Positions 51,225-59,479 of a stretch of 64,000 nucleotides of DNA are shown here, one piece after another. This stretch comes from JANXLS01 sp038227045. GTDB lineage: Bacteria; Planctomycetota; SZUA-567; H5-PLA8. The notes beneath the pieces were generated by a model, which ran no database searches, was not told the DNA's origin, and saw only the letters and a list, made by a program, of their open reading frames with translations. The translations under genes and the position numbers were made by a program. The DNA is taken from positions 1-64,000 of the forward strand of contig JBBRQD010000003.1 of assembly GCA_038227045.1 (NCBI GenBank). The letters are read 5' to 3'. Positions within the stretch are counted from its first letter, which is position 1. Each line of letters opens with the position of its first letter.

Positions 51225-52787
51225 CTACAACGGTATATTCCCATGCTTGCGCGGCGGGTTCTTGTCGCGCTTGGTGGAAAGCATCCTAAACGCCGCGATT
51301 AATTTCGGCCGCGTGCGCGACGCTTCGAATACTTCGTCTACGAATCCATGGGCCGCCGCGATGTAGGGGCTCGCGAATTTCTCGCGGTACTTTTTCTCCA
51401 GTTCCGCTTCCTTTTCAACCGGATCGTCCGCCTGCGCGATTTCTTTCTTGAAGAGAATTTCGACCGCGCCGCGCACGCCCATCACGGCCATCTCCGCCGT
51501 GGGCCACGCGAAATTCACGTCACCGCGGATGTGCTTCGAATTCAGCACGTCGTACGCGCCGCCGTACGCTTTGCGCGCGATCACCGTCACGCGCGGCACC
51601 GTCGCTTCGCAGAACGCATAGAGCAGTTTCGCGCCGTGGCGGATGATCCCGCCGTGTTCCTGCCGCACGCCCGGCAAAAATCCCGGCACATCCTCGAAGA
51701 CCAGCAGCGGAATGTTATAGCAATCGCACGTGCGGACGAAGCGCGCGCCCTTGATCGACGCGTCGATGTCCAGGCAGCCCGCCAGATGCATCGGCTGATT
51801 GGCGACGACGCCGATCACTTCGCCGCCGAGATGGATGTAGCCGACCGTCAGATTCGGCGCGAAGAGCGGCGCGATTTCGAAGAATTTTCCATCGTCCGCA
51901 ATCGCTTCGATGGCTCGGCGGATGTCGTACGACTTCTTCGGATCGTCGGGAATAAGCGTGTCGAGTTCCGGCGCGACGCGGTCGAACGGGTCGCCGGTCT
52001 CGCGTTTCGGCGGTCGTTCCTGGTTATTCTGCGGCAGAAAATCGAGCAGGTGCTTGACCATCTCCAGCGCCGCTAGATCGTTGGGCGCCGTGAGGTGCGC
52101 GACGCCGGATTTCGTGGCGTGCGTCAGCGCGCCGCCGAGTTCTTCGAATGAAATGTCTTCATTGGTGACCGTCTTCACCACGCCCGGCCCGGTGATGAAC
52201 ATGTAGCTGGTCTTCTCGACCATCACGACGAAATCGGTGATCGCCGGCGAATACACCGCGCCGCCCGCGCACGGCCCCATGATCAGGCTGATCTGCGGAA
52301 TCACGCCGCTGGCCAGTGTGTTGCGCAGAAAAATATCCGCATAGCCGCCAAGCGATACGACACCTTCCTGGATGCGCGCGCCGCCCGAGTCGTTCAGCCC
52401 GATCACCGGCGCGCCGACTTTCAGCGCCTGATCCATCATCCGGCAAATCTTCTGTGCATGCGCTTCGCCGAGCGAGCCGCCGAGCACCGTGAAATCCTGG
52501 CTATACAAAAAAACCGTGCGCCCGCCGATCGTGCCGTGTCCCGTGATCACGCCGTCGCCGGGAAACTTCTGCTTGTCGAGGCCGAAATCGAGACAGCGGT
52601 GTTCGACCAGCATTCCGGCTTCTTGAAACGAGCCGGGATCGACCAGCGCCGCGATGCGTTCGCGCGCGGTGAGTTTGCCTTTGTCGTGCTGCGCCTTGGC
52701 GCGCTCCGCGCCTCCGCCGGCCAGCGCCTGTTCGCGCCGGCGCTCCAATTCGCGATTGCGCTTTTCGTGTGAAGAAGTGTGGCTCAT
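51225..52787 (-). CDS. Acyl-CoA carboxylase carboxyltransferase subunit
   Basis: Beta subunit of a biotin-dependent acyl-CoA carboxylase (PccB/MmdA family); transfers CO2 from carboxybiotin to propionyl- or acetyl-CoA. The 520-residue length fits. Motifs: TARERIAALVDPGSFQEAG near residue 37, GGSLGEAHAQKICRMMD near residue 123, LNDSGGARIQEGVVSLGGYA near residue 150, MGPCAGGAVYSPAITDFVVM near residue 178, and FVRTCDCYNIPLLVFEDVPG with RKAYGGAYDVLNSKHIRGD in the second half. No biotin-carrier or carboxylase subunit lies beside it. The ribosome site is poor. Confidence 0.95.
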   Translation of the reverse strand: MSHTSSHEKRNRELERRREQALAGGGAERAKAQHDKGKLTARERIAALVDPGSFQEAGMLVEHRCLDFGLDKQKFPGDGVITGHGTIGGRTVFLYSQDFTVLGGSLGEAHAQKICRMMDQALKVGAPVIGLNDSGGARIQEGVVSLGGYADIFLRNTLASGVIPQISLIMGPCAGGAVYSPAITDFVVMVEKTSYMFITGPGVVKTVTNEDISFEELGGALTHATKSGVAHLTAPNDLAALEMVKHLLDFLPQNNQERPPKRETGDPFDRVAPELDTLIPDDPKKSYDIRRAIEAIADDGKFFEIAPLFAPNLTVGYIHLGGEVIGVVANQPMHLAGCLDIDASIKGARFVRTCDCYNIPLLVFEDVPGFLPGVRQEHGGIIRHGAKLLYAFCEATVPRVTVIARKAYGGAYDVLNSKHIRGDVNFAWPTAEMAVMGVRGAVEILFKKEIAQADDPVEKEAELEKKYREKFASPYIAAAHGFVDEVFEASRTRPKLIAAFRMLSTKRDKNPPRKHGNIPL

Positions 52788-52914
52788 TGAAATGGTTTTC
52801 GGGGTTTCTGGGTTTCAGGTTAAGCGGCAACGTGCCACAGTCCCATTATGCAGGAATGTTGGGACCATGTATAAGGAAGTTTTGATAGGAAATCGATAAA
52901 AAGCGCGATGACCA

Positions 52915-52945
52915 TTGTGGCGCAGCCGGGACGGCCGCACCACAA
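52915..52945. repeat. TTGTGGTGC-family hairpin (copy 3, short)
   Basis: TTGTGGCGCAGCC (52915-52927) pairs with GGCCGCACCACAA (52933-52945), a shortened relative of the repeats at 18851 and 19746. It ends two bases before the stop of the lipoprotein gene. Confidence 0.8.
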
Positions 52946-52947
52946 AA

Positions 52948-53607
52948 CTACGCACTGCCTTTTCTGCGCAACACGACGAAAAACGCGCCGATGCACACCG
53001 CGGTCAAGGCGACCAAGATGTACGTGAGCCACGGTGTGGAGACTCTGAAAGTCGCTTTGAAGACAGTGGGAGTTTTTGAATCCAATTCGCGTGGATCAAT
53101 TTCCCAAACCGCTGTATTCCCCTCGGAACGCGTCGCGGTGCTGCTGATCAGCTTCCCCGGACCGGTGAGTTTAAAGACCATTTTGACGCCTGGCGCGCGG
53201 TCCAGCGATTTCAGATCGAATTCATTGATCGGTAAAATCGTGCGAGTCACTTCCATATAGCCGTCGGAGAATTGAACATTGGCAACGCCCAGCGGATTCT
53301 GTTCCTTCCGCGCCCATTCAAGCAAGTCCGTGGTTTTTTGGGCGTTCAAGGTGACGTGAATATCCTCGGCATTTTTCTCGACGGACAGCGCGACGTCCGG
53401 CGGCCGGCTGCGCGCCAGCAGCATTTTCAAAACGACGGGATCGGCCGCTTCCGGCGAAATCTGGCTCAGCGTCTGCGTGTTGATGTGGATGTCCACGACC
53501 GCTCCGCCTTTTTCGTCGAGCGTGACATGCTCTTCGTACATCACGCAACCACTCAACGACGGCAACACGAAAGCGAGGTAAAGGAGTTTGGATATCGATG
53601 AGTTCAT
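52948..53607 (-). CDS. Lipoprotein with C-terminal membrane span, function unknown
   Basis: A 219-residue protein with a type II signal peptide: KLLYLAFVLPSLSGCVMYEE, the Cys being the lipobox. The mature part is beta-rich (HVTLDEKGGAVVDIHINTQT, KMVFKLTGPGKLISS) and ends with a membrane span (LTYILVALTAVCIGAFFVVL) and a basic tail. ATG 53607 is preferred to an earlier start at 53667 because AAAGG lies seven bases upstream. It is a substrate for Lnt by type. The family is not recognised, and a C-terminal span in a lipoprotein is unusual. Confidence 0.75.
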   Translation of the reverse strand: MNSSISKLLYLAFVLPSLSGCVMYEEHVTLDEKGGAVVDIHINTQTLSQISPEAADPVVLKMLLARSRPPDVALSVEKNAEDIHVTLNAQKTTDLLEWARKEQNPLGVANVQFSDGYMEVTRTILPINEFDLKSLDRAPGVKMVFKLTGPGKLISSTATRSEGNTAVWEIDPRELDSKTPTVFKATFRVSTPWLTYILVALTAVCIGAFFVVLRRKGSA

Positions 53608-53799
53608 GCAGAAGCCTTTCGCGGCAATTTGAAGAAGGGAGCCGCATATTCGTACTAAACAGCCCAAACGCTTCGACAGACAATGCGATCATGAGCTTGA
53701 TACGATACGATCGGCGAATTTGCAGTTGTGCCAAGAAAGGCATTTCAATTGCGGCGGGGAGCGATGGTTTCTCGTTCGAATGAATAGCAGGAGAGGTCA

Positions 53800-54444
53800 A
53801 TGGCCACGCCACCCCCCCGCACGTGGGTTTATTTTTCTTCCAATGACGCTGTGGAAATCTTCGGCGCATTGCAGCTTCCAAAGGAAGCGAAAGTGAGCCG
53901 GTATTGCGTTGATTCGTCCAACGTCCTGCGCGGCGACGCGGTGGCCAATTTTAAGCCGGGTGCTGAAATTGTGCGCGTGTGCTCAAATGAGCCGCTGGAC
54001 GGGCATTTGCGAGCATTAAGCGGCTGCACGCAGCATCTGCACTACACCAGCGACATGCAGCGCGAGCGCTTGGTCGCGATATCGGCAAAAGAAATCCCGG
54101 CAGCGGAGAAACCGATCACGGTCCTGATACCAATCCGAAAGTCCGATGCCTGGTGGAGCATGGGGCAAAACGCGCGCGCCGAATTCATGAACGGGGGGAA
54201 TACGCAGCCCGGGCATACGCCGATTGGCGAGGAATACGCTTCGTTGATCTTCAGGCAATTGCTGCACGCACGCTACCTGGATTCGTCGAAGAAACCCTAC
54301 GACTTCCTGACCTATTTCGAATTTCGCGACACGGACCGCGAAGGATTCAAGTCGTTGCTCAACCGCCTGCGCGACGAAGAAATCAACCCGGAATGGGCAT
54401 TTGTGGAAATGGAACAGGAAATCTGGATGCGAAAAATGGAGTGA
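53800..54444 (+). CDS. Chlorite-dismutase-family (HemQ-like) protein
   Basis: A 214-residue protein that resembles the chlorite dismutase superfamily: VLIPIRKSDAWWSMGQNARA near residue 105 (family K-x-x-x-W-W), the possible haem-ligand His in FRQLLHARYLDSSKKPYDFL near residue 155 and FEFRDTDREGFKSLLNRLRD with PEWAFVEMEQEIWMRK at the end. HemQ members make haem from coproheme; true chlorite dismutases detoxify chlorite. Which applies here is unclear. AGGAG lies six bases before the ATG. It sits 109 bases upstream of a ferredoxin gene. Confidence 0.75.
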   Translation: MATPPPRTWVYFSSNDAVEIFGALQLPKEAKVSRYCVDSSNVLRGDAVANFKPGAEIVRVCSNEPLDGHLRALSGCTQHLHYTSDMQRERLVAISAKEIPAAEKPITVLIPIRKSDAWWSMGQNARAEFMNGGNTQPGHTPIGEEYASLIFRQLLHARYLDSSKKPYDFLTYFEFRDTDREGFKSLLNRLRDEEINPEWAFVEMEQEIWMRKME

Positions 54445-54552
54445 CGCTTAATTCTGAATCCCAAATCCGAGAATTGACACCGGCCCCTTTGGCTATTAAA
54501 TTGCTCATCCGACAAAAGAGACGCGAACTGTTTCCAAAAGGGTCATTGATTC

Positions 54553-55092
54553 ATGCCGCATTTCATTCACGACACTTGCATCGGCTGCACGGCTTGCGCG
54601 ACGAAGTGCCCGACTGAAGCCATCATCGGCGACAAGAAAACGCTGCACGTCATCATCGACGAAAAGTGCATCGACTGCGGCGTCTGCGGCAACGTCTGCC
54701 CCGTGTCGTGCATCACGGACGAACACGATCGCGTCGTCCCCAAGAAAAAAATCACCGAACGTCCTCGCCCGGTCATCGACAAAGTCAACTGCACCGGCTG
54801 CACGTATTGCGTCGATTATTGCCCCGAAAACTGTCTCGAAATGACCGGCGACGGCAACATTCAGGTCAGCACGCTGGTCCGCGAAAAAGTGTGCATCGGC
54901 TGCGCGCTCTGCGCCGAAATCTGCCCGCACGAAGCGATCACCATGACCGACGCTGTCGAAGCCAAACAATTGATCGCGGCTGGAATTCTCAACACGTGGT
55001 ACGTTCGCAACGCGGGACCGGACAACCAACCCCCGCCGACGCTTGCACCCGCAAAACCTGCCGCAAAAGCCGCCGTCGAATCGGCGACTTAG
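54553..55092 (+). CDS. Ferredoxin with four [4Fe-4S] cluster motifs
   Basis: Small cytoplasmic electron carrier of 179 residues. Four complete C-x2-C-x2-C-x3-C-P motifs are visible: CIGCTACATKCP near residue 9, CIDCGVCGNVCP near 39, CTGCTYCVDYCP near 80 and CIGCALCAEICP near 114. The C-terminal 35 residues are Pro/Ala-rich and low-complexity. Two 2[4Fe-4S] modules are probably fused. The electron partner is unknown; the HemQ-like gene upstream and the desulfurase gene downstream are candidates. Confidence 0.93.
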   Translation: MPHFIHDTCIGCTACATKCPTEAIIGDKKTLHVIIDEKCIDCGVCGNVCPVSCITDEHDRVVPKKKITERPRPVIDKVNCTGCTYCVDYCPENCLEMTGDGNIQVSTLVREKVCIGCALCAEICPHEAITMTDAVEAKQLIAAGILNTWYVRNAGPDNQPPPTLAPAKPAAKAAVESAT

Positions 55093-55109
55093 TTTCAAGG
55101 GTTTAGGAT

Positions 55110-55277
55110 TTAGAGAGTGTTTCAAAACCGGGCGCGAGCGGAAAACGAGCGATTTTTGTTCGGATCGAGGCGCGAACTTCATGCGCTATCCAGAGGAGAT
55201 AACGCTTGAAGTTCGCAACGAAGAGCCGGACAAAAAGCGCCGCTTTACGCCGCGTTCGGTTTTGAAACACTCTCTTA
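55110..55277. repeat. Giant imperfect hairpin, 168 bp
   Basis: Arms of about 80 bases fold back: the left arm starts TAGAGAGTGTTTCAAAACCG and the right arm, read in reverse complement from 55277, starts TAAGAGAGTGTTTCAAAACC. The inner parts GCGAACTTCA also match. No gene and no transposase is present. Sequence is unrelated to the 24460 hairpin, but length and symmetry are very similar. Confidence 0.85.
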
Positions 55278-55377
55278 GGGGTTAGGGATTAGAGAACGGA
55301 AGCAAATGCTGACGTGTTTCTCAATTTCCTAATCCCCTCCCACTCCTAACCCCTAACCCCTAGCCCCTGACCCCTCT
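55276..55377. repeat. CCCCTAA heptad repeats ahead of the desulfurase gene
   Basis: TAGGGGTTAGGGATTAGAG at 55276-55293 is followed by CCTAATCCCCTCCCACTCCT and ACCCCTAACCCCTAGCCCCT up to 55377, directly abutting the ATG. The desulfurase gene has no Shine-Dalgarno sequence because this array occupies the site. Confidence 0.85.
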
Positions 55378-56535
55378 ATGAACTACCTCGACAACGCCGC
55401 AACAAGTTGGCCCAAGCCTCCCGAAGTTTTCGAGAGCATGAATCAATTCATGCGCGATATGGGCGGCAATCCCGGGCGCTCCGGCCACCGCATGGCCACC
55501 GGCGCGGAGGCCATGATCGGCGAATGCCGCAACGCCGTCAGTAAATTCTTCGGCTTGAACGATCCCGCCGGCTGCGTCTTCACGCTCAACTGCACCGACG
55601 CGCTGAACATGGCCATCAAAGGCATCGTCAAGCAGGACGATCATGTCATCACCACGGCGCTTGAACACAATTCGATCAGCCGCCCGCTCCAACAAATGGC
55701 CGACGACGGGTTCATCACGCTGACGCGCGTGTTCCCTGAGATTGAAAAAGGCGCCTGGCACGTCGAAGAAATCATGCGCGAAGTGCGCCCCAACACGAGC
55801 CTCGTGGCGCTGACGCACTGCGCCAACGTGACAGGCGTCATCAATCCCATCGCCGAATTGGGCGCGGCGTTGCGCGCGGCGAATCCGAAAATCATGTTCC
55901 TCGTGGATGCCGCCCAATCGGCCGGCATCGTTCCCATTAATATGGAACAAGGCTGCATCGATCTGCTGGCTTTCCCCGGCCACAAGGCGCTCTATGCGCC
56001 CACGGGAACGGGCGTGCTCCTGATCGGCCCGCGTGTCGATGGCGAGCATTTGGCCTGCTGGCGTGAAGGTGGCACGGGCGGCGACAGCACCAGCCCGCTG
56101 CAGCCGCGGGAACTGCCGCATCGGCTCGAAGGCGGAACTCCAAATACGATGGGTATCGCCGGGTTGCTCGCGGGCGTGCGCTTTTTAATTCGCCAGGGTC
56201 CGGCCAAAGTGCTCGATCACGAACGCGCGATCGTCAAGCGGTTCATCGACGCGTTCGACGCGGACAAGCGCTTCACGATCTACGGCACGAAAGACCTGTC
56301 GCGAAAAGTCGGCGCGCTTTCGATAACGATCAAGGATCGCGACAACGCTGAGACTGCCGGAATTCTCGATCAGGCGTTTGAAATCGCCGTGCGTCCCGGT
56401 TTGCATTGCGCCCCGTACATGCACAAGCATCTGGGCACCTTTCCGACGGGAACGCTGCGTCTTTCGCCGGGATTCTTCACCACAGTCGAAGATGCCGATG
56501 CCGCGATCAAGGCATTGCAGGAAATCGCCTCCTGA
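55378..56535 (+). CDS. Cysteine desulfurase-family PLP aminotransferase (SufS-like)
   Basis: Class V aminotransferase of 385 residues that could mobilise sulfur from cysteine. It shows MNYLDNAATSWPKPPEVFES at the N-terminus, LNCTDALNMAIKG near residue 72, FLVDAAQSAGIVPINM near residue 180, the PLP lysine in FPGHKALYAPTGTG near residue 202 and the reactive Cys in RPGLHCAPYMHKHLGT near residue 340. It is monocistronic-looking; the upstream 120 bases are only repeats. The gene is followed by a GTTCGTAGTTCC repeat. Confidence 0.9.
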   Translation: MNYLDNAATSWPKPPEVFESMNQFMRDMGGNPGRSGHRMATGAEAMIGECRNAVSKFFGLNDPAGCVFTLNCTDALNMAIKGIVKQDDHVITTALEHNSISRPLQQMADDGFITLTRVFPEIEKGAWHVEEIMREVRPNTSLVALTHCANVTGVINPIAELGAALRAANPKIMFLVDAAQSAGIVPINMEQGCIDLLAFPGHKALYAPTGTGVLLIGPRVDGEHLACWREGGTGGDSTSPLQPRELPHRLEGGTPNTMGIAGLLAGVRFLIRQGPAKVLDHERAIVKRFIDAFDADKRFTIYGTKDLSRKVGALSITIKDRDNAETAGILDQAFEIAVRPGLHCAPYMHKHLGTFPTGTLRLSPGFFTTVEDADAAIKALQEIAS

Positions 56536-56538
56536 CCC

Positions 56539-56596
56539 GTTCGTAGTTCCGCCTTCAGGCGGTTCCCCCGAGCCGCCTGAAGGCGGGACTACGAGC
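56539..56596. repeat. GTTCGTAGTTCC inverted repeat (copy 2)
   Basis: Left arm 56539-56562 is identical to that at 21524-21547. The right arm 56573-56596 has two mismatches. It starts four bases after the desulfurase stop. Confidence 0.9.
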
Positions 56597-56643
56597 AATT
56601 CAGCGTTCTTGAATCACTCACTCCCGGCCTATAGACTGACAGC

Positions 56644-57879
56644 ATGACAGCGGCGAATGAAAAAGAATTTCAAGAGACGAACCGCCGCCTGAGTGGTCTG
56701 CTGGCATTCCTGACTGTCTTCCTGTTTGTGGTGACCGTGCTGGCGCTGTCGAGCCGCTTTCATTGGCTGGGCACGGGGCAGTCGAGCACATTTTTCGATT
56801 CCAAGGGCATTCTGACGGGTCCGGGAACGCTGATAGTTTTGATCGGTGCGGCGCTGTCCGCGCTGATTGTCTTCGTCTCGTACAAAAAGTGGACGTTACG
56901 GCGCGCGTTTGAAAACCCGCCGGTCAAGCCGAAGGGCGATGAAGTCGCTGCGCGCGCGCTCGACGAATGGCTTCAGAAGGACGTGCTGACCAGCGCGCAA
57001 ATTTATGGCGGCAATCGAATCGAAGGAATTTTTAACGGCCGTCGCGTGGCCATCGAACGATTCGATTCCGGCGGCGAGCCGCGCGTGCGCTACTCCGCGG
57101 AGACCACCGAGTCGCTGTCGTTGCGCGTCTGGTGGCTGGGAAAAACACGCGCGGAACCGGCCGGCGGACAAAGCGCCGCGGAGTTCGCGACGAACGATCC
57201 GCATTTCGAAAACTGCTGCGGCTGGCAATCGCCCGCGCCGCGCGACGCGCTGCAATTCTTGAATCGCGGCGACGTCACGGGAACGCTGCACCGCGTTTGT
57301 TTCATTTCAGGGCGCAGCGGGGGCGCGCCAGGCGAAACCGGAATCGCGTTTGAAAATGGCCGGATTGAGTGCGCGACGCTCGCGCCATCGTTTGACTTCA
57401 TGCACGCGCCGTCCGCACTGGTGTTTCTGCACGATCTCGTTTTTCTCGCCGACGCGGCCGAGAACAAAACCGTGCGCCAGCATTTGGCCGGAACGGAGGC
57501 GGCCGCGCATGACGGCTCCGGCGAACGCTATCTTGAGATGCTAGGAAAACGCCGCTCGCGCTTCATGGACCTAGTAAGCTGTCTCATGTTCATCGTGTTC
57601 GTGCTGGTGCCGCTGGCTGCGTTGTGGATCGGCGGCTCATACTATTGCGCCAAAGCGCTGGACATGTCGGCCGGAATGCTGTGTTTCTTTGTGCCGGTGT
57701 TGCTGATGGCGATTTTCGTGTTTACGCGGCCGTCAGCGCCGCCGGCCGGATCCGAAGGTGTGAACGATATGGAGACGGTGCGCGCGGCGGCGTTGAAATT
57801 CTGGGAACAGCGCCTCCGCGCCAATCCTGAGTATGCCGGGCTTCTGGACAAATATGAGCAACGACTCGAAAAAACCTAG
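56644..57879 (+). CDS. Membrane protein with four spans, function unknown
   Basis: A 411-residue inner-membrane protein. Spans are near residues 18-37 (LLAFLTVFLFVVTVLALSSR), 62-80 (TLIVLIGAALSALIVFVSY), 310-335 (LVSCLMFIVFVLVPLAALWI) and 345-365 (MLCFFVPVLLMAIFVF). A soluble domain of about 220 residues lies between spans 2 and 3 (IYGGNRIEGIFNGRRVAIER), of the type seen in DUF3137-like proteins, though the match is weak. It overlaps the next gene by 26 bases, so the two are coupled. No ribosome site was seen. Confidence 0.65.
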   Translation: MTAANEKEFQETNRRLSGLLAFLTVFLFVVTVLALSSRFHWLGTGQSSTFFDSKGILTGPGTLIVLIGAALSALIVFVSYKKWTLRRAFENPPVKPKGDEVAARALDEWLQKDVLTSAQIYGGNRIEGIFNGRRVAIERFDSGGEPRVRYSAETTESLSLRVWWLGKTRAEPAGGQSAAEFATNDPHFENCCGWQSPAPRDALQFLNRGDVTGTLHRVCFISGRSGGAPGETGIAFENGRIECATLAPSFDFMHAPSALVFLHDLVFLADAAENKTVRQHLAGTEAAAHDGSGERYLEMLGKRRSRFMDLVSCLMFIVFVLVPLAALWIGGSYYCAKALDMSAGMLCFFVPVLLMAIFVFTRPSAPPAGSEGVNDMETVRAAALKFWEQRLRANPEYAGLLDKYEQRLEKT

Positions 57880-58942
57880 CGGCCGCGTGGAACTGCTCGG
57901 CACGCTGTTGAAAAACGTCTCGCGTTCGTTTTACCTGACGCTGAGCGTGCTTCCGGCAGGACTGCGCGATCCGGTCGGGTTGGCATATCTGCTCGCCCGC
58001 GCGGCGGACACGGTCGCCGACACGGAACTCATCGCACCCGAGCGCCGCTTGGTATTGTTGCTGGCGTTGCGCGCGCGCATTAATGGCGAAGCTAACTCTG
58101 CGGCGAAAGATATCGCGGCGGAACTCGGCGCGCATCAAGCCAATCCCCACGAACGCGTACTGCTGCAATCGCTCGGCCCGGCGCTGGCCCTGCTGGACGA
58201 ATGCGACCCGCGCGACAAAATCGAAATTCAACGCGTCGTGACAACGTTAACCGAAGGCATGGAGCTGGACTTGCGCACGTTTCCGAACGAAACGTCGGGC
58301 GAATTGGCCGCGCTGAAAAATCAAACAGAGCTTGAACGCTACACGTTTCTGGTCGCTGGTTGCGTCGGCGATTTCTGGACTCGCATGACAATGGCGCACC
58401 AGCCCGCGCTGCGCAAATGGGATGCGCCCGAAATGTGCGCGTGCGGCATTCGCTTTGGCAAGGCGCTGCAATACACGAACGTCCTGCGCGATGTCGCCAA
58501 AGATCTGCGCATCGGCCGCTGCTACTTTCCGGAAGACATGCTCGCGGCGCACGGTCTGAAGCCGCGCGATCTGCTCGATCCGAAAAACAGCACGCGCGCC
58601 CGGCCGGTGCTGGTGGAATTGGCGGGCATCGCGCTGAATCATTTTGACGAAGCTCGGCGCTATCTGCTCGCGATTCCGACGCGCTGCCCGCGGCTGCGCC
58701 TGGGCTGTCTGTGGCCGATCCTGATCGGATTGCCGACACTGGAAAAACTCGGACAAAACGCGGATTGGCTAGACCCGTCGAAGCCGTCAAAAATATCGCG
58801 CGGAAGCGTCAAGCGCACGCTGGCGCTCTCGCTGCCGGCGGTGGGATCGAATCGGCTGCTGTCGTGGTGGATTGAAAAAAAGATGGATGCGGTTCGAAAG
58901 AGCTTCGGAATAGTCATTCCTAAGAAATTGGTTCCACGATGA
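57854..58942 (+). CDS. Squalene/phytoene synthase family protein
   Basis: Isoprenoid head-to-head condensing enzyme, 362 residues. The two aspartate-rich Mg-binding motifs are visible: LARAADTVADTE near residue 50 and LQYTNVLRDVAKDLRIGRCY near residue 200. Relatives make squalene, phytoene or dehydrosqualene (HpnC/HpnD, CrtB, CrtM), and the product cannot be told. ATG 57854 overlaps the upstream membrane-protein gene (26 bases); an ATG 21 bases earlier is possible. The 3' end overlaps the convergent NfeD gene by 23 bases. Confidence 0.9.
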   Translation: MSNDSKKPSGRVELLGTLLKNVSRSFYLTLSVLPAGLRDPVGLAYLLARAADTVADTELIAPERRLVLLLALRARINGEANSAAKDIAAELGAHQANPHERVLLQSLGPALALLDECDPRDKIEIQRVVTTLTEGMELDLRTFPNETSGELAALKNQTELERYTFLVAGCVGDFWTRMTMAHQPALRKWDAPEMCACGIRFGKALQYTNVLRDVAKDLRIGRCYFPEDMLAAHGLKPRDLLDPKNSTRARPVLVELAGIALNHFDEARRYLLAIPTRCPRLRLGCLWPILIGLPTLEKLGQNADWLDPSKPSKISRGSVKRTLALSLPAVGSNRLLSWWIEKKMDAVRKSFGIVIPKKLVPR

Positions 58943-59393
58943 CCGTCGAGCCGCTCACGCGCAGAACTTTAACGATCGATCCCGCTTCGACGTATTTGCC
59001 TTCCGTGACGACGTCCACCTTGAGGTCGTTGATCAGCGCCGACCCGCCCGGCTTCAGCGGCGTGAGCGCTTTGCCGACTTCGCCTTTCAACTGCATCAGC
59101 GGCTGCGAGTCCGGCGCGCTTTGAATGCCGTCGGAATTTTGTGTCCGGTTGATGATCGGCGTCTTGCGCAGAAATTGAAAGCCCACGAATATCGCCGCCG
59201 GGAAGAGCGTGACGTTGATCGCCAGCATGACGTAGCCGGCCCCGCCCGAATGCAAAAAACCCGTGTACACGCTGATGCCGGAAAAAACCATTGCGGTGAA
59301 AATGAAGCCGCCCATCGTCGGCGTCAACAATTCCACACCGACCATGCACAGCATCATCGCCAGGCAAACGATCGACCAAAAAAGCGGATCCAT
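58920..59393 (-). CDS. NfeD-like membrane protein (short form)
   Basis: A 157-residue protein with two to three N-terminal membrane spans (FWSIVCLAMMLCMVGVELLT, FIFTAMVFSGISVYTGF, VMLAINVTLFPAAIFVGFQF) and a C-terminal OB-fold NfeD domain (LKGEVGKALTPLKPGGSALI, VVTEGKYVEAGSIVKVLRVS). It lacks the protease domain and probably partners the long NfeD protein encoded just upstream at 59480-61117. The 3' end overlaps the phytoene synthase gene. Confidence 0.88.
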   Translation of the reverse strand: MDPLFWSIVCLAMMLCMVGVELLTPTMGGFIFTAMVFSGISVYTGFLHSGGAGYVMLAINVTLFPAAIFVGFQFLRKTPIINRTQNSDGIQSAPDSQPLMQLKGEVGKALTPLKPGGSALINDLKVDVVTEGKYVEAGSIVKVLRVSGSTVIVEPIS

Positions 59394-59411
59394 TTAGCGT
59401 TTCCACGTTTT

Positions 59412-59464
59412 TTGTGGTGCGGGCGTCCCGCCTGCATTGTGCAGCCGGGACTGCCGCACCACAA
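59412..59464. repeat. TTGTGGTGC inverted repeat (copy 4)
   Basis: TTGTGGTGCGGGCGTCCCGC... (59412-59436) pairs imperfectly with 59441-59464. It separates the two NfeD genes. Confidence 0.85.
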
Positions 59465-59479
59465 TGAGATTTGCGACGC

